Below are positions 15,637 to 24,763 of a DNA stretch of 64,000 bases, in pieces. The translations under genes and the position numbers were made by a program. The stretch comes from JANQIO01 sp043585095 (GTDB lineage: Bacteria; Pseudomonadota; Gammaproteobacteria; Pseudomonadales; Halieaceae): positions 1,984,001 through 2,048,000 of the forward strand of contig CP121321.1 of the NCBI GenBank assembly GCA_043585095.1. The letters are read 5' to 3'. The stretch's first letter is position 1. Each line of letters begins with the position of its first letter. Below the pieces are notes generated by a model, which was not told the DNA's origin, ran no database searches, and saw nothing but the letters and a program-made list of their open reading frames with translations.

Positions 15637-16953
15637 ATGAGTAGCACCTCAAACAAAGTCGGCTTCGTCTCGCTGGGCTGTCCCAAAGCGCTGGTGGACT
15701 CCGAGCGCATACTCACCCAGCTCAAGCTAGACGGTTACGAAGTGGTGCCCAGTTACGACGATGCTGACGTGGTGGTCGTTAACACCTGCGGCTTTATCGA
15801 CTCCGCCAAGCAGGAGTCTCTGGATGCCATCGGCGAGGCCCTGAGTGAGAACGGTAAAGTGATCGTCACCGGCTGCCTGGGCAAGGATAGCGAGGACATC
15901 ACGCGCACCCACCCCAACGTGTTGGCTGTTACCGGTCCGCAGGCCTATGAAGAAGTTGTGGGCGCTGTACATCAGCATGTACCGCCACCGCCTCGGGTTC
16001 ATGACCCCTATGTGGATCTAGTGCCACCCCAGGGCGTTAAGCTCACGCCGCGCCACTACGCCTACCTGAAAATTTCAGAGGGCTGCAATCATTCCTGCAG
16101 CTTTTGCATCATCCCGGATATGCGCGGCAAGCTGGTCAGCAGACCGGTGGGCGATGTGTTGGAAGAGGCCGAACGGTTAGTAGCAGCGGGCGTTCGAGAG
16201 TTGCTGGTGATTTCTCAGGACACCAGCGCCTACGGCGTCGATATCAAATATCGCACGGGATTCTGGCAGGGCCGTCCGGTGAAAAGCCAACTGCAGGGCT
16301 TGTGTGAAGCCCTGGCGGAGTTTGGCATCTGGGTGCGGCTACACTACGTCTACCCCTACCCTCACGTGGACAACATAATTCCGCTGATGGCTGACGGCGG
16401 CATATTGCCCTATCTCGATATTCCACTGCAGCACGGCAGTCCACGCATTCTCAAAGCCATGCGTCGCCCTGCGCATGCAGAGAAAACGCTGGATCGGATT
16501 CACGGTTGGCGTGAGGTCTGTCCGGACATTACCCTGAGGTCTACCTTTATCGTTGGTTTCCCCGGCGAGACTGAATCGGATTTTGAAGAGCTGCTGGATT
16601 TTCTCGATGAGGCGCAGCTGGATCGCGTCGGCTGCTTCCAGTACTCCCCGGTGGATGGCGCCGCTGCGAATGACCTGGCCGATCATGTGCCTGCCGAGGT
16701 GATGCAGGACCGTTGGGAGCGCTTTATGGCAACGCAGCAGGCCATCAGTGCGCAAAAACTACAGGACAAAATAGGCAGCACGCAGGCGATCTTAATTGAC
16801 AGTGTCGACTCGGAGGGCGCTATTGGCAGGACCTATGCCGACGCACCTGAAATCGATGGTCTGGTTCATCTGCCGGGTATCACCGACCTGAATCCAGGCG
16901 ATATGGTCGAGGCGGAAATCAGCAGCGCTGACGAGTATGACCTCTACGTTTAA
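15637..16953 (+). CDS. rimO: Ribosomal protein S12 methylthiotransferase
   Basis: 438 residues, full length for RimO. The N-terminal UPF0004 domain has VGFVSLGCPKALVDSERILT, NTCGFIDSAKQESLDAI and VTGCLGKD with the three cluster Cys; the radical SAM domain has CNHSCSFCIIP; the C-terminal TRAM domain ends the protein (HLPGITDLNPGDMVEAEI). The enzyme adds a methylthio group to the conserved Asp of ribosomal protein S12 using S-adenosylmethionine and two 4Fe-4S clusters. The LGCPKALVDSER phrase separates RimO from MiaB. Confidence 0.97.
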   Translation: MSSTSNKVGFVSLGCPKALVDSERILTQLKLDGYEVVPSYDDADVVVVNTCGFIDSAKQESLDAIGEALSENGKVIVTGCLGKDSEDITRTHPNVLAVTGPQAYEEVVGAVHQHVPPPPRVHDPYVDLVPPQGVKLTPRHYAYLKISEGCNHSCSFCIIPDMRGKLVSRPVGDVLEEAERLVAAGVRELLVISQDTSAYGVDIKYRTGFWQGRPVKSQLQGLCEALAEFGIWVRLHYVYPYPHVDNIIPLMADGGILPYLDIPLQHGSPRILKAMRRPAHAEKTLDRIHGWREVCPDITLRSTFIVGFPGETESDFEELLDFLDEAQLDRVGCFQYSPVDGAAANDLADHVPAEVMQDRWERFMATQQAISAQKLQDKIGSTQAILIDSVDSEGAIGRTYADAPEIDGLVHLPGITDLNPGDMVEAEISSADEYDLYV

Positions 16954-16995
16954 GTCTTCCGCTCCCATTTGTCTTCTTCTGCCTGCGGCTGCGTC

Positions 16996-17703
16996 ATGAA
17001 TCTTTTGCTGTTCGCTGAGCAGGACCGGGTCGCATCGGATCGCATCTGCATCAGAGATCACCGCTTAGAACACCTACACACCGTGCTTAACGCTCAGGAA
17101 GGCGATTCATTGCGTGTCGGTGAATTGAATGGGCTTATCGGCCACGGCAGGCTGCTATCTCTGTCAGCATCGGAAGCCCTGCTAGAGGTCTCGTTAACCG
17201 AGCCGCCACCCGCAAAGCTGCCATTAATCCTGGTGCTGGCGCTGCCTCGCCCCAAGATGCTGCGCCGAATTGTGCGCACTATCGCTGAGTTAGGCGTCGC
17301 CGAATTACATCTAATCAACAGCTATCGGGTAGAAAAAAGCTACTGGCAGACCCCGGCCTTGGCGTCCGAGGTGGTGACTGACTATTTTGTCGAGGGCTTG
17401 GCTCAGGCGCGAGACACAGTGCTTCCGACGCTTCACGTGCACCGGCGATTTAAACCCTTTGTTGAAGATACCTTGCCAGGCCTGCTTGAAAACCGACGCG
17501 GGCTGATCGCGCACCCTGGAGATCATCCGAGCTGTCCGCGAGGGCTGTCCTCAGCGACTACACTGGTGATTGGGCCGGAAGGTGGCTTTATCCCCTATGA
17601 AGTCGAGAAGGCACAGGGAGCGGGCTGTGAATCTGTGAGCCTGGGGCCGCGCATCCTGCGAGTCGAAAATGCCGTGAGCGCGCTGATAGCGCGGCTATTT
17701 TAG
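16996..17703 (+). CDS. rsmE: 16S rRNA (uracil-1498-N3)-methyltransferase
   Basis: 235 residues from the ATG at 16996 (MNLLLFAEQD); an upstream ATG at 16969 adds nine residues and is less likely. SPOUT-family RsmE pattern: PUA-like N-terminus (RLEHLHTVLNAQEGDSLRVG), ALPRPKMLRRIVRTIAELGV, and the knotted SAM site LVIGPEGGFIPYEVEKAQGA followed by SLGPRILRVENAVSAL. It methylates U1498 of 16S rRNA. It starts 42 bp after rimO and is likely in the same transcript, giving a translation-apparatus modification unit. Confidence 0.95.
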   Translation: MNLLLFAEQDRVASDRICIRDHRLEHLHTVLNAQEGDSLRVGELNGLIGHGRLLSLSASEALLEVSLTEPPPAKLPLILVLALPRPKMLRRIVRTIAELGVAELHLINSYRVEKSYWQTPALASEVVTDYFVEGLAQARDTVLPTLHVHRRFKPFVEDTLPGLLENRRGLIAHPGDHPSCPRGLSSATTLVIGPEGGFIPYEVEKAQGAGCESVSLGPRILRVENAVSALIARLF

Positions 17704-17787
17704 GCCCCACAACCACAAACGAGCTCCGACTGTCTCTCCGCCACGTCACGCCTGCTGAACTGCTCCGCTCCCTGAAACGGCTACGCA

Positions 17788-17819
17788 AACAAAAAGCCCA
17801 CTAGCAGAACCATTGGGCC
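17788..17819 (-). terminator. Intrinsic terminator of the TonB receptor gene
   Basis: On the minus strand GCCCA pairs with TGGGC across a 13-base loop and is followed at once by TTTTTGTTTG. It lies about 30 bp past the stop of the receptor at 17848. Confidence 0.6.
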
Positions 17820-17847
17820 AGAGAAAACCGACTATCACAGCCTCAAA

Positions 17848-20307
17848 TTAAAACTGGTACTTCAGCTCCGCGCCATACATACGTGGGTTGGCCGCATTCC
17901 AGCCACCTACGCCAGCCGCATCAACCAGGGCTGCACCGCCGACCAGATAGTCTTCGTTAGTGATGTTGGTGCCAAAAAGTGCGCCCGTCCACTTACCGTC
18001 TTTGGAGATCCAGTTAATACGTGCACCCACATCAAACTGCTCGTCTTCCAGCCACAGGCCAGATGCGCAGCTTGACGCATCGAAACAGTACTCAACATCC
18101 TGTTTGATCATGGCCTGTATACGGGGCGTGATCAGACCGATGGGAGAATCCCATGTGTACTGGATAGCAAGAAAATACGTTGCCTCGGGCAGTCTTGGTA
18201 AGTTCTCACCCGAGCGGTCGATGTCGCAGGAGTCGATTTCTATCAGCGTCAGGTCAAAGCGTTCGCAGCCCGCGGCAGGCGGCCCAGAGGGGTCTGCGAC
18301 GGTGAGCTGAACATCATCGAACTCCTTTACGTCCCCATCATTGAACGTTGCATTAAACTGGATCTGCCAGTTTGGCGATGGCAGCCAGGTGGTTTCAAGC
18401 TCGATGCCTCGAATCGTTGATTCTGCTGCGTTAAGAGTTGCCGGCGCTGGAGACAATATCTCTGGATTGATCACCACCGTGGTCAGCTGTCGGTTCGTGT
18501 AGTCTGAGTTAAACAGCGCCGCATTGACTCGCAGGCGGCGATCGAACAGATCCAGCTTCAAGCCTAGCTCCCAGTTTTCCACTTCCTCCGGCTCGAAGGT
18601 CTCGAGGTTCCCGGTGGGGGCCTCTGAAAGGCCGCCCGACAGAAAGCCCTCGCTGTAAGTCAGGTACGCTGATCCACCGTCGACCCACCCATTGGCGTCA
18701 ATCAGGTACTGCAGGCTCGCCATGATGTTGGTGTCGTCGTTACTGATATCACCCTGCTGGCTCTCGCGGAAGGCAAACTCAAACTCTGGATCGTACTCAA
18801 ATACCGACCGGTCGACGGCGTACAGCCCGTTGGCAATGGATAGCACGTTGCCACCGTTGGCATCGAGGGTTGCAGGCACGGGATCGAAGAATGAAAGCTC
18901 AAGGGATCGCTCTTCGGTGGTATAGCGAACACCCAGGGTACTGCGCCAGTTATCGGACCATGACCATTCCAACTGGGCAAAGGCCGCAAGTGCCTCGTTT
19001 TCTACTTCCCGGGCATCTGACTGAGAGTTCAAGACAAACAAACCCGCAACGCCAGGATCGTAGGGCCCAAGTAAGCCGACAGACTGCTGTCCTACCGTCT
19101 CTTCACGAAAGTAAAATAAGCCAGCGACGTAGGTCAGTCTTTCATCAACCGCGCTGCCCACAAGTTGAAACTCCTGACTGTACTGGTCGGTATCGCGCTC
19201 AGTGCCCGCAGGATGAGTAAACTGTGTTCGGTGCAACCAGGGCAAGGCCGTGTGATCGAGATCATCATCCTGGCCGGCCTCGGTGTTGCGAAACGCCGAA
19301 ATACTTTTAAAGGTCAGGTCGTCGTTGATTTCCCATTCGGCATTCAGCGATACCATCTGCGTGGTCGCCTCGTAGCGGCCGTCCAGATCAGAGACGACCT
19401 CCAAGGCGTCACCAGCGTCAATATTGTCCTGACAGAAATCGTCCAGCGTGCGCCCGGTCGAGGGGATGACGCCAATCTGATCAAACAACTCCGCCTGCCA
19501 CCCGGTAACGCCGGGCACCAGCCGACACTTCTGCGGGCGCGTTGTCTGGTCGGTGTCGCTGTAATTGATGCCCAGGTCAACCGTCAGGCTATCCCCCGCC
19601 AACCAGCGAAACTGGCCGGTTACGTTCACGCGATTTTCATCGAGAAAGTCCTGATCGAGAAATACGTTGTCGACGAAGCCGTCGCGGGAAATGGTCGACA
19701 CTGAAAAGCGCGACCAGAGCGAGTCGCTGATAGGAACGTTCAGCACGCCACCCACGTCGAGGCGGTCATAGTTGCCGACGCGGGTTTCAATGGCGCCGCC
19801 AAAGCTATCGGTAGGCTTGTTGGTGGTAAACACCAGTGCGCCCCCCGTGGTGTTCTTACCGAACAAAGTCCCTTGCGGGCCTCGCAATACCTGTACTGAA
19901 GAGACGTCCAGCAAATCCAGCATGGCGCCGTCAGGGCGACCGATATAGACATCGTCGATATAGATGCCGACACCGGAGTCGATATTCACTTCCGTATTCC
20001 GCTGCCCCACTCCACGGATATAGATATTGGCAAGCGGCGCCGTGCCGTTGGCCTGATGCACATCAATGTTGGGAGCGACTTCGTTCAAGTCTCGCAGATT
20101 GCGAATACCCGCTTCACGCATCGCAGTTGAGCTAAATGCAGTTACCGCGACAGGGGTTTCCTGCAGGCTCTCTTCACGGCGCCTGGCGGTCACAATGACC
20201 TCTTCAATGGCGCGATCCTGAGCATTGGTAAGTTGAGGTATAGCAGGTAGTGCAGCCGCAGCGAAAGTTACCGCAACAGCATGGCGCAGTGGCTTCGGGT
20301 AGAGCAT
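17848..20307 (-). CDS. TonB-dependent outer-membrane receptor
   Basis: 819 residues: signal peptide (AVAVTFAAAALPAIPQLTNA, cut near residue 29), TonB box EEVIVTARRRE, plug domain with PVAVTAFSSTAMREAGIRNL, IYIRGVGQRNTEVNIDSGVG and VQVLRGPQGTLFGKNTTGGA, then a 22-strand barrel ending in the outer-membrane signature YGAELKYQF. It takes up a scarce ligand across the outer membrane using TonB energy. The variant of the plug is typical of the large IroN/CirA-like group of marine bacteria often used for carbohydrates, lipids or metals; the ligand cannot be told. It stands alone. Confidence 0.95.
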   Translation of the reverse strand: MLYPKPLRHAVAVTFAAAALPAIPQLTNAQDRAIEEVIVTARRREESLQETPVAVTAFSSTAMREAGIRNLRDLNEVAPNIDVHQANGTAPLANIYIRGVGQRNTEVNIDSGVGIYIDDVYIGRPDGAMLDLLDVSSVQVLRGPQGTLFGKNTTGGALVFTTNKPTDSFGGAIETRVGNYDRLDVGGVLNVPISDSLWSRFSVSTISRDGFVDNVFLDQDFLDENRVNVTGQFRWLAGDSLTVDLGINYSDTDQTTRPQKCRLVPGVTGWQAELFDQIGVIPSTGRTLDDFCQDNIDAGDALEVVSDLDGRYEATTQMVSLNAEWEINDDLTFKSISAFRNTEAGQDDDLDHTALPWLHRTQFTHPAGTERDTDQYSQEFQLVGSAVDERLTYVAGLFYFREETVGQQSVGLLGPYDPGVAGLFVLNSQSDAREVENEALAAFAQLEWSWSDNWRSTLGVRYTTEERSLELSFFDPVPATLDANGGNVLSIANGLYAVDRSVFEYDPEFEFAFRESQQGDISNDDTNIMASLQYLIDANGWVDGGSAYLTYSEGFLSGGLSEAPTGNLETFEPEEVENWELGLKLDLFDRRLRVNAALFNSDYTNRQLTTVVINPEILSPAPATLNAAESTIRGIELETTWLPSPNWQIQFNATFNDGDVKEFDDVQLTVADPSGPPAAGCERFDLTLIEIDSCDIDRSGENLPRLPEATYFLAIQYTWDSPIGLITPRIQAMIKQDVEYCFDASSCASGLWLEDEQFDVGARINWISKDGKWTGALFGTNITNEDYLVGGAALVDAAGVGGWNAANPRMYGAELKYQF

Positions 20308-20458
20308 CGGACAACCCCTTCTTTATTGTTATAGAGTGTGTATCCCAAGGCTACAGGATAGACACAGGGGCTACCGGGGCGCAAGTAGCTATCCGGGGGG
20401 TGAAATGGATCTAAAACAAAGGGCCTGGCAAGCTCTAGAGTATCTGCGCAGCCGTGAT

Positions 20459-21115
20459 CTAGGCGTTGGCCACACCGACAGGACAGCTCACCCCCGTACC
20501 AGCGAGGCCACAGTAGCCACCCGGGTTCTTGGCGAGATACTGTTGGTGATAATCCTCCGCATAATAGAAGGTGCCGGCGTCTTCGATTTCGGTTGTGATG
20601 TCACCGAAGCCCGCGTCGGACAATCGCGGCTGAAAGGCCACTCTGGACGCTTCCGCTGCCTCGCGCTGGGCGTCGTTAAACGTATAGATACCGGAGCGAT
20701 ACTGTGTTCCCATATCGTTGCCCTGGCGCATGCCCTGGGTTGGATTGTGGCCTTCCCAAAACGTTTTCAGCAGCGCCTCGTAGCTGATCACTGCAGGGTC
20801 GTATACCACCAACACAACTTCGTTGTGACCGGTTCTGCCAGAGCAAACCTCTTGATAAGTGGGATTCGGCGTCTGCCCAGCCGCGTAACCCACCGCAGTC
20901 GTGTAAACCCCATCGAGCTGCCAGAACATTTTCTCTACGCCCCAAAAACAGCCCATACCAAAAACCGCCTGCTGACAGCCGTCCGGGAAAGGTGGCTTTA
21001 GAGGGCGTCCGTTAACGAAGTGCGCGTCGGGAACGGTCATAACCTCCTCCCTGCCCGGCAGCGCCTCATCTGCGGCCGGCATCAAATGCTTCTTGCGAAT
21101 ATCGAATAGACCCAT
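20459..21115 (-). CDS. msrA: Peptide methionine sulfoxide reductase A
   Basis: 218 residues from the ATG at 21113-21115 (MGLFDIRKKHLMP). It has the MsrA core QAVFGMGCFWGVEKMFWQLD with the catalytic Cys in GCFWG, GYAAGQTPNPTYQEVCSGRT, HNEVVLVVYDP, QYRSGIYTFNDAQ, and the C-terminal resolving Cys in GYCGLAGTGVSCPVG. It reduces methionine-S-sulfoxide in proteins with thioredoxin. The length and N-terminal extension match proteobacterial MsrA. A longer reading from 21214 would add a hydrophobic segment, but the family start is the internal ATG. Confidence 0.96.
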   Translation of the reverse strand: MGLFDIRKKHLMPAADEALPGREEVMTVPDAHFVNGRPLKPPFPDGCQQAVFGMGCFWGVEKMFWQLDGVYTTAVGYAAGQTPNPTYQEVCSGRTGHNEVVLVVYDPAVISYEALLKTFWEGHNPTQGMRQGNDMGTQYRSGIYTFNDAQREAAEASRVAFQPRLSDAGFGDITTEIEDAGTFYYAEDYHQQYLAKNPGGYCGLAGTGVSCPVGVANA

Positions 21116-21457
21116 AGCGTAATATTCCTTTTCGGTGGCGGCCGCATTCAAAGATACGGCCACTATTATAGATATACCTACAGTTTGCCAATTTGCCCAT
21201 GCGAAACCAAGCAAGCTGCACTGATGTCGCCGTCATTCGCAGAGCGCCGTGCTGCCCTGAAGTCCGGGGAACCTGCTTGTCATGCAACTGTCAAAAGAAC
21301 TCGATATAGTGTAAGAACACTATCCCTTGGTGCTGACCAGTCCTTATTTGAGGCCATCCGAGATGCCATGTGGGGCCGGTACACAACAAACCCAGAGACA
21401 GTGCTACCACGTATGTACCAACTGATAAATGAGTGAATAAAAGAAGTAGAGCAACAC
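21116..21457. other. Intergenic stretch of 342 bp
   Basis: It lies between msrA (minus) and a small-protein operon (plus). A weak open frame, 21185-21436 on the plus strand, ends FEAIRDAMWGRYTT...; I cannot match it to a family and it has no good start, so it is not called as a gene. It could be a decayed remnant. Confidence 0.35.
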
Positions 21458-21643
21458 ATGAATACACTTCAAACCTTCAATATGCACGAGTACTCCAGCC
21501 GTAAGCTCTGGGAAATTGTCAGTGAAGAAAGCGAAAGGCGACAAAGCTCGCAAGAGGAGCTGATGGCTGCCGTGCGTGAGCTCGAGCAACGCAAGCACTA
21601 TCTGGCTGAGCTTGAACGTCTAGGCAAGTTAGGGAAACGCTAA
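21458..21643 (+). CDS. Small coiled-coil protein, conserved-hypothetical type
   Basis: 61 residues, mostly charged helix: MNTLQTFNMHEYSSRKLWEI then SEESERRQSSQEELMAAVRE and LAELERLGKLGKR, predicting a coiled coil. AAGAAGTAGAG upstream is a plausible ribosome site. The stop is 3 bp before the VWA gene start, so both are in one operon. Function unknown; it may be a partner or regulator of the VWA or J-domain protein. Confidence 0.6.
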   Translation: MNTLQTFNMHEYSSRKLWEIVSEESERRQSSQEELMAAVRELEQRKHYLAELERLGKLGKR

Positions 21644-21646
21644 CTC

Positions 21647-22345
21647 TTGGCAAAGCCTCCTCGCCTGCGATCCACGACCGGCGACATCGACAAATTTCTT
21701 ACTCGTAGTAAATCTCTGGCGCAGCGAGCGAACAGCGACGCGCGTCTTCTGTTTGGCATAGACGCCACGGCCAGCCGCCAGCCCACCTGGGACCGCGCCT
21801 GCCACCTTCAAGGTGAAATGTTTCTGGCTACCCGCAAGCTAGGCGGCCTCTCCGTTCAACTCTGCTACTACCGAGGCATGAGTGAACTGCGCAGCAGCAA
21901 GTGGCTTATTGACGACCAGGCCCTGTCGCGAACTATGCGCCGGGTAAGCTGCGAAGGTGGCATGACGCAGATTGAACGCCTACTCAGCCATGCCATTCGC
22001 GAGCACCGTAAACAAGCCATCAAAGCGCTGGTATTTATTGGCGACGCCTGCGAAGAGTCCGCCGAGCGACTGGCAGGCAAAGCTGGTGAACTGGGTATGC
22101 TGGGGCTACCGGTCTTTATTTTCCAGGAAGGACACGATGCCCGCGCCGAGCAGGTCTTCAAAAAGCTCTGCGCGCTATCCAATGGCGCCTGGGCGCGATT
22201 TGACCACAGCTCCGCCGGGCAGTTAGCCGCGCTGCTGGGTGCCGTTGCCAGCTACGCCGCGGGCGGTCGCGAGGCTCTGCTGAATCATGGCCGCGCGACT
22301 GGCGCAGACGTTACACTACTGCTGCAGCAACTTAACCGGGATTAA
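21647..22345 (+). CDS. VWA domain-containing protein
   Basis: 232 residues from a TTG at 21647, immediately after the previous stop. It has a von Willebrand A fold: LLFGIDATASRQPTWDRACH carries a DxTxS variant of the MIDAS metal motif, KALVFIGDACEESAERLAGK is the later conserved strand and LPVFIFQEGHD the next. No signal peptide. VWA proteins of this type often serve metal-dependent binding with ATPases or chaperones. The next gene (J-domain protein) starts 2 bp downstream, suggesting a joint role. Specific function unknown. Confidence 0.75.
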   Translation: MAKPPRLRSTTGDIDKFLTRSKSLAQRANSDARLLFGIDATASRQPTWDRACHLQGEMFLATRKLGGLSVQLCYYRGMSELRSSKWLIDDQALSRTMRRVSCEGGMTQIERLLSHAIREHRKQAIKALVFIGDACEESAERLAGKAGELGMLGLPVFIFQEGHDARAEQVFKKLCALSNGAWARFDHSSAGQLAALLGAVASYAAGGREALLNHGRATGADVTLLLQQLNRD

Positions 22346-22347
22346 AC

Positions 22348-23070
22348 GTGCCAAAGCTCATACTACTGATCGCCATAGGCATAGCCGTCTGGATCATCTA
22401 CCAGCGACTCCTGGCGACGCCACCGGCAAAGCGCAAGGCCGCCTACCTGAAGCTGGGCCTGGGGGTACTGATTGCCGTCGTGGTAATCGGCGTTGTAACG
22501 GGACGCATGCATTGGCTGGGCGCTGCCATCACTGGCCTGTTGGTCGGTGCCAGCCGGCTGCTGCCCGTGTTGATTCGTTTTTTCCCCATGCTGCAATGGC
22601 TTAAACAGAGCACGCCTTCCTCTGGCGCAAGCGGACAATCCCAAGTAGATACCGCCTTTCTCAAAATGACTCTGGATCATGAGACCGGCGACGTGCGCGG
22701 AGAGGTTCTGCAAGGTGACTTTAGCGGGCAACAGCTCGACGCCCTGGATCGATCGCAGCTGGAACAGCTTCTATCAAACTACCGCAGCCAGGATACGGAT
22801 TCCGCGCGCTTGTTAGAGAGTTATCTTGAAAGGCGCTTTGGCGATGACTGGGGAGACGATTTTAGCAGTACTTCGTCGGATTCCCAGGGCAGCAACAGCG
22901 CCATGAATGAGAGCGAAGCGCTAGCCGTGTTGGGCTTGCAAGCCGGCGCCAGCCGAGACGATATTGTTGCAGCCCACCGAAGCCTTATGCAGAAGCTGCA
23001 TCCAGACCGGGGCGGGAACGATTACCTGGCCGCCAAGCTGAATGAGGCCAAAGACCTCCTGCTCAGCTGA
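22348..23070 (+). CDS. Membrane-anchored J-domain protein (DjlA/TIM14-like)
   Basis: 240 residues: two N-terminal membrane helices (LILLIAIGIAVWIIYQRLL and LGVLIAVVVIGVVTGRM, with a possible third), a polar linker, then a C-terminal J domain (about 190-240: LAVLGLQAGASRDDIVAAHR, LMQKLHPDRGGNDYLAAKLN) with the HPD triplet that stimulates Hsp70/DnaK. Like mitochondrial TIM14/Pam18, the J domain lies at the C-terminus behind a membrane anchor. Probably recruits DnaK to the inner membrane. Operon with the VWA and coiled-coil proteins. Confidence 0.85.
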   Translation: MPKLILLIAIGIAVWIIYQRLLATPPAKRKAAYLKLGLGVLIAVVVIGVVTGRMHWLGAAITGLLVGASRLLPVLIRFFPMLQWLKQSTPSSGASGQSQVDTAFLKMTLDHETGDVRGEVLQGDFSGQQLDALDRSQLEQLLSNYRSQDTDSARLLESYLERRFGDDWGDDFSSTSSDSQGSNSAMNESEALAVLGLQAGASRDDIVAAHRSLMQKLHPDRGGNDYLAAKLNEAKDLLLS

Positions 23071-23137
23071 GCGCTGGCGAGCTGACGCGCATACCGCTAC
23101 ACTCCCGCGCTTTGGAAAATTAAAGGTCTTGACCACC

Positions 23138-23548
23138 ATGCCGGACGTCTATGTAGTCTGCAACCAACTCAACCAGTTTTGGGGCAAAAAGAAGCGCTGG
23201 GTCGACGGCAGCAAGCCCCGTGATATTGCAGTGTTCAAACATGAGGACGAAGGCTTGAATCAGCTGGTAGAGCTGTCTGCAAGAGACGTTGAACTGCGCG
23301 GCCGTGTCGATGCCGCAGCTACCGATGAGCGGGGCATACCAGACGTTGTCCCCAGCGAACACCGTATTATCGATGAAGAAGAACTGGCAAAGCAGGCCTC
23401 AGAGGACGATACGCAAGCTGATGAGGCAAACCCAAGGTCTGAAGACGCACCGCTATCTGCCACGTCACAGCATGCCGCTCCGGCCGATGCACCGGAGGAT
23501 ATAGAGACTGTAGATGCAGAGCCACTCGAAAAACAGGGCACAGAGTAG
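23138..23548 (+). CDS. Conserved hypothetical acidic protein
   Basis: 136 residues from the ATG at 23138 (MPDVYVVCNQLNQFWGKKKR), which follows TTAAAGGTCTTGACCACC. The first 45 residues (WVDGSKPRDIAVFKHEDEGL) form a small ordered domain; the rest is acidic and low-complexity (EEELAKQASEDDTQADEANP), likely disordered. I do not recognise a function. It is 67 bp downstream of the J-domain gene on the same strand and could be its co-transcribed neighbour. Confidence 0.6.
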   Translation: MPDVYVVCNQLNQFWGKKKRWVDGSKPRDIAVFKHEDEGLNQLVELSARDVELRGRVDAAATDERGIPDVVPSEHRIIDEEELAKQASEDDTQADEANPRSEDAPLSATSQHAAPADAPEDIETVDAEPLEKQGTE

Positions 23549-23812
23549 GCTGCGACGCATTACAAAGCACCCGAAAGCCCGATTGAGTCAGCCGTACGAG
23601 ACGCGGCTTAGAACACAGGCATCGGATTTTGATTTCGCGTGCCTGAAGCAACAGACGTTGCTCCAGACCCCGCCTTGAATGTTTCCATAACGACCGCATA
23701 TCTGGGCCACTATAGAGTTAAACCGACCGGACTAAGCCTGCCGTCCGCGAAGCGTGAAATGAGCAACCCACGACCTCTGTGGGCCAGTGCAGGCATTAAC
23801 AGGGATCCCGTC

Positions 23813-24700
23813 ATGCGCATACTGCTTTTTCTTGCCACAAACATTGCCATCCTATTGGTCGCCGGCACAGTCCTTAATCTACTCGGCTTCAATTCCTTTA
23901 TGGCGGCCAATGGGGTCGACCTGAACCTCACCGCCCTGCTGGTGTTCTGCGCCGTGTTCGGCTTCAGCGGCTCCCTGATATCGCTATTTATTTCCAAGTG
24001 GATGGCCAAGCGCGGTACGGGCACTCAGGTCATCGACCAGCCGCGCAACGCCGATGAACGCTGGCTGCTTGAGACGGTTGCTGAACTGGCGAAAGACGCC
24101 AACATTGGGATGCCGGAAGTGGGCGTGTTTCCCAGTCAGGTCTCTAACGCGTTCGCCACGGGCTGGAACCGCAATAAGGCACTGGTGGCCGTCAGCGCCG
24201 GTCTACTGCAACGCTTTAGCAGAGACGAAGTTAAAGCCGTGCTAGCTCATGAGATTGGTCACGTGGCCAACGGTGATATGGTGACACTGACGTTGATACA
24301 GGGCGTTGTGAACACTTTCGTGCTGTTCTTTTCACGCATTATTGGCCACACGGTGGATCGCGTTATCTTCAAAAACGAGCGCGGCTACGGAATCGGCTAC
24401 TGGGTAACGACTATCGTCGCACAATTGATATTGAGCATACTCGCCAGCATGATCGTGATGTGGTTCTCGCGCTGGCGTGAATACCGCGCCGACGCCGCTG
24501 GCGCGAGCCTCGCCAGTACTCCGGCCATGATCGGTGCGCTGCGGCGATTGCAGGCCGAGCAGGGTTTGCCGCAGGATCTCCCGGGTGAAATGACCGCCTT
24601 TGGCATTAGCGAACAGCTAAAAGAAGGTGCTGCGAATCTGTTCAGTTCTCACCCGCCGTTAGAACAACGTATTGCGGCACTGCAAAGCAGCGCACGCTGA
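23813..24700 (+). CDS. htpX: Membrane zinc metalloprotease HtpX
   Basis: 295 residues from the ATG at 23813 (MRILLFLATNIAILLVAGTV). M48 family hallmarks: four membrane helices, the zinc motif HEIGH (in KAVLAHEIGHVANGDMV), and EYRADAAGA further on supplying the third ligand. HtpX degrades damaged or misfolded inner-membrane proteins together with FtsH. The ATG chosen matches E. coli HtpX at its N-terminus; longer readings from 23639 lack a ribosome site. Commonly follows msrA or stress genes. Confidence 0.96.
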   Translation: MRILLFLATNIAILLVAGTVLNLLGFNSFMAANGVDLNLTALLVFCAVFGFSGSLISLFISKWMAKRGTGTQVIDQPRNADERWLLETVAELAKDANIGMPEVGVFPSQVSNAFATGWNRNKALVAVSAGLLQRFSRDEVKAVLAHEIGHVANGDMVTLTLIQGVVNTFVLFFSRIIGHTVDRVIFKNERGYGIGYWVTTIVAQLILSILASMIVMWFSRWREYRADAAGASLASTPAMIGALRRLQAEQGLPQDLPGEMTAFGISEQLKEGAANLFSSHPPLEQRIAALQSSAR

Positions 24701-24763
24701 CACAAGTCCTGCCCTGTGGCACCAGCCTGCTGGCGTTATCGGCAGTTTGTTAACCGGCCTCTT

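Noticed and set aside
21185..21436. Possible small gene of 83 residues
   Set aside because: Weak start, no recognisable family, overlap with the msrA promoter region. Kept as intergenic; a remnant is possible.
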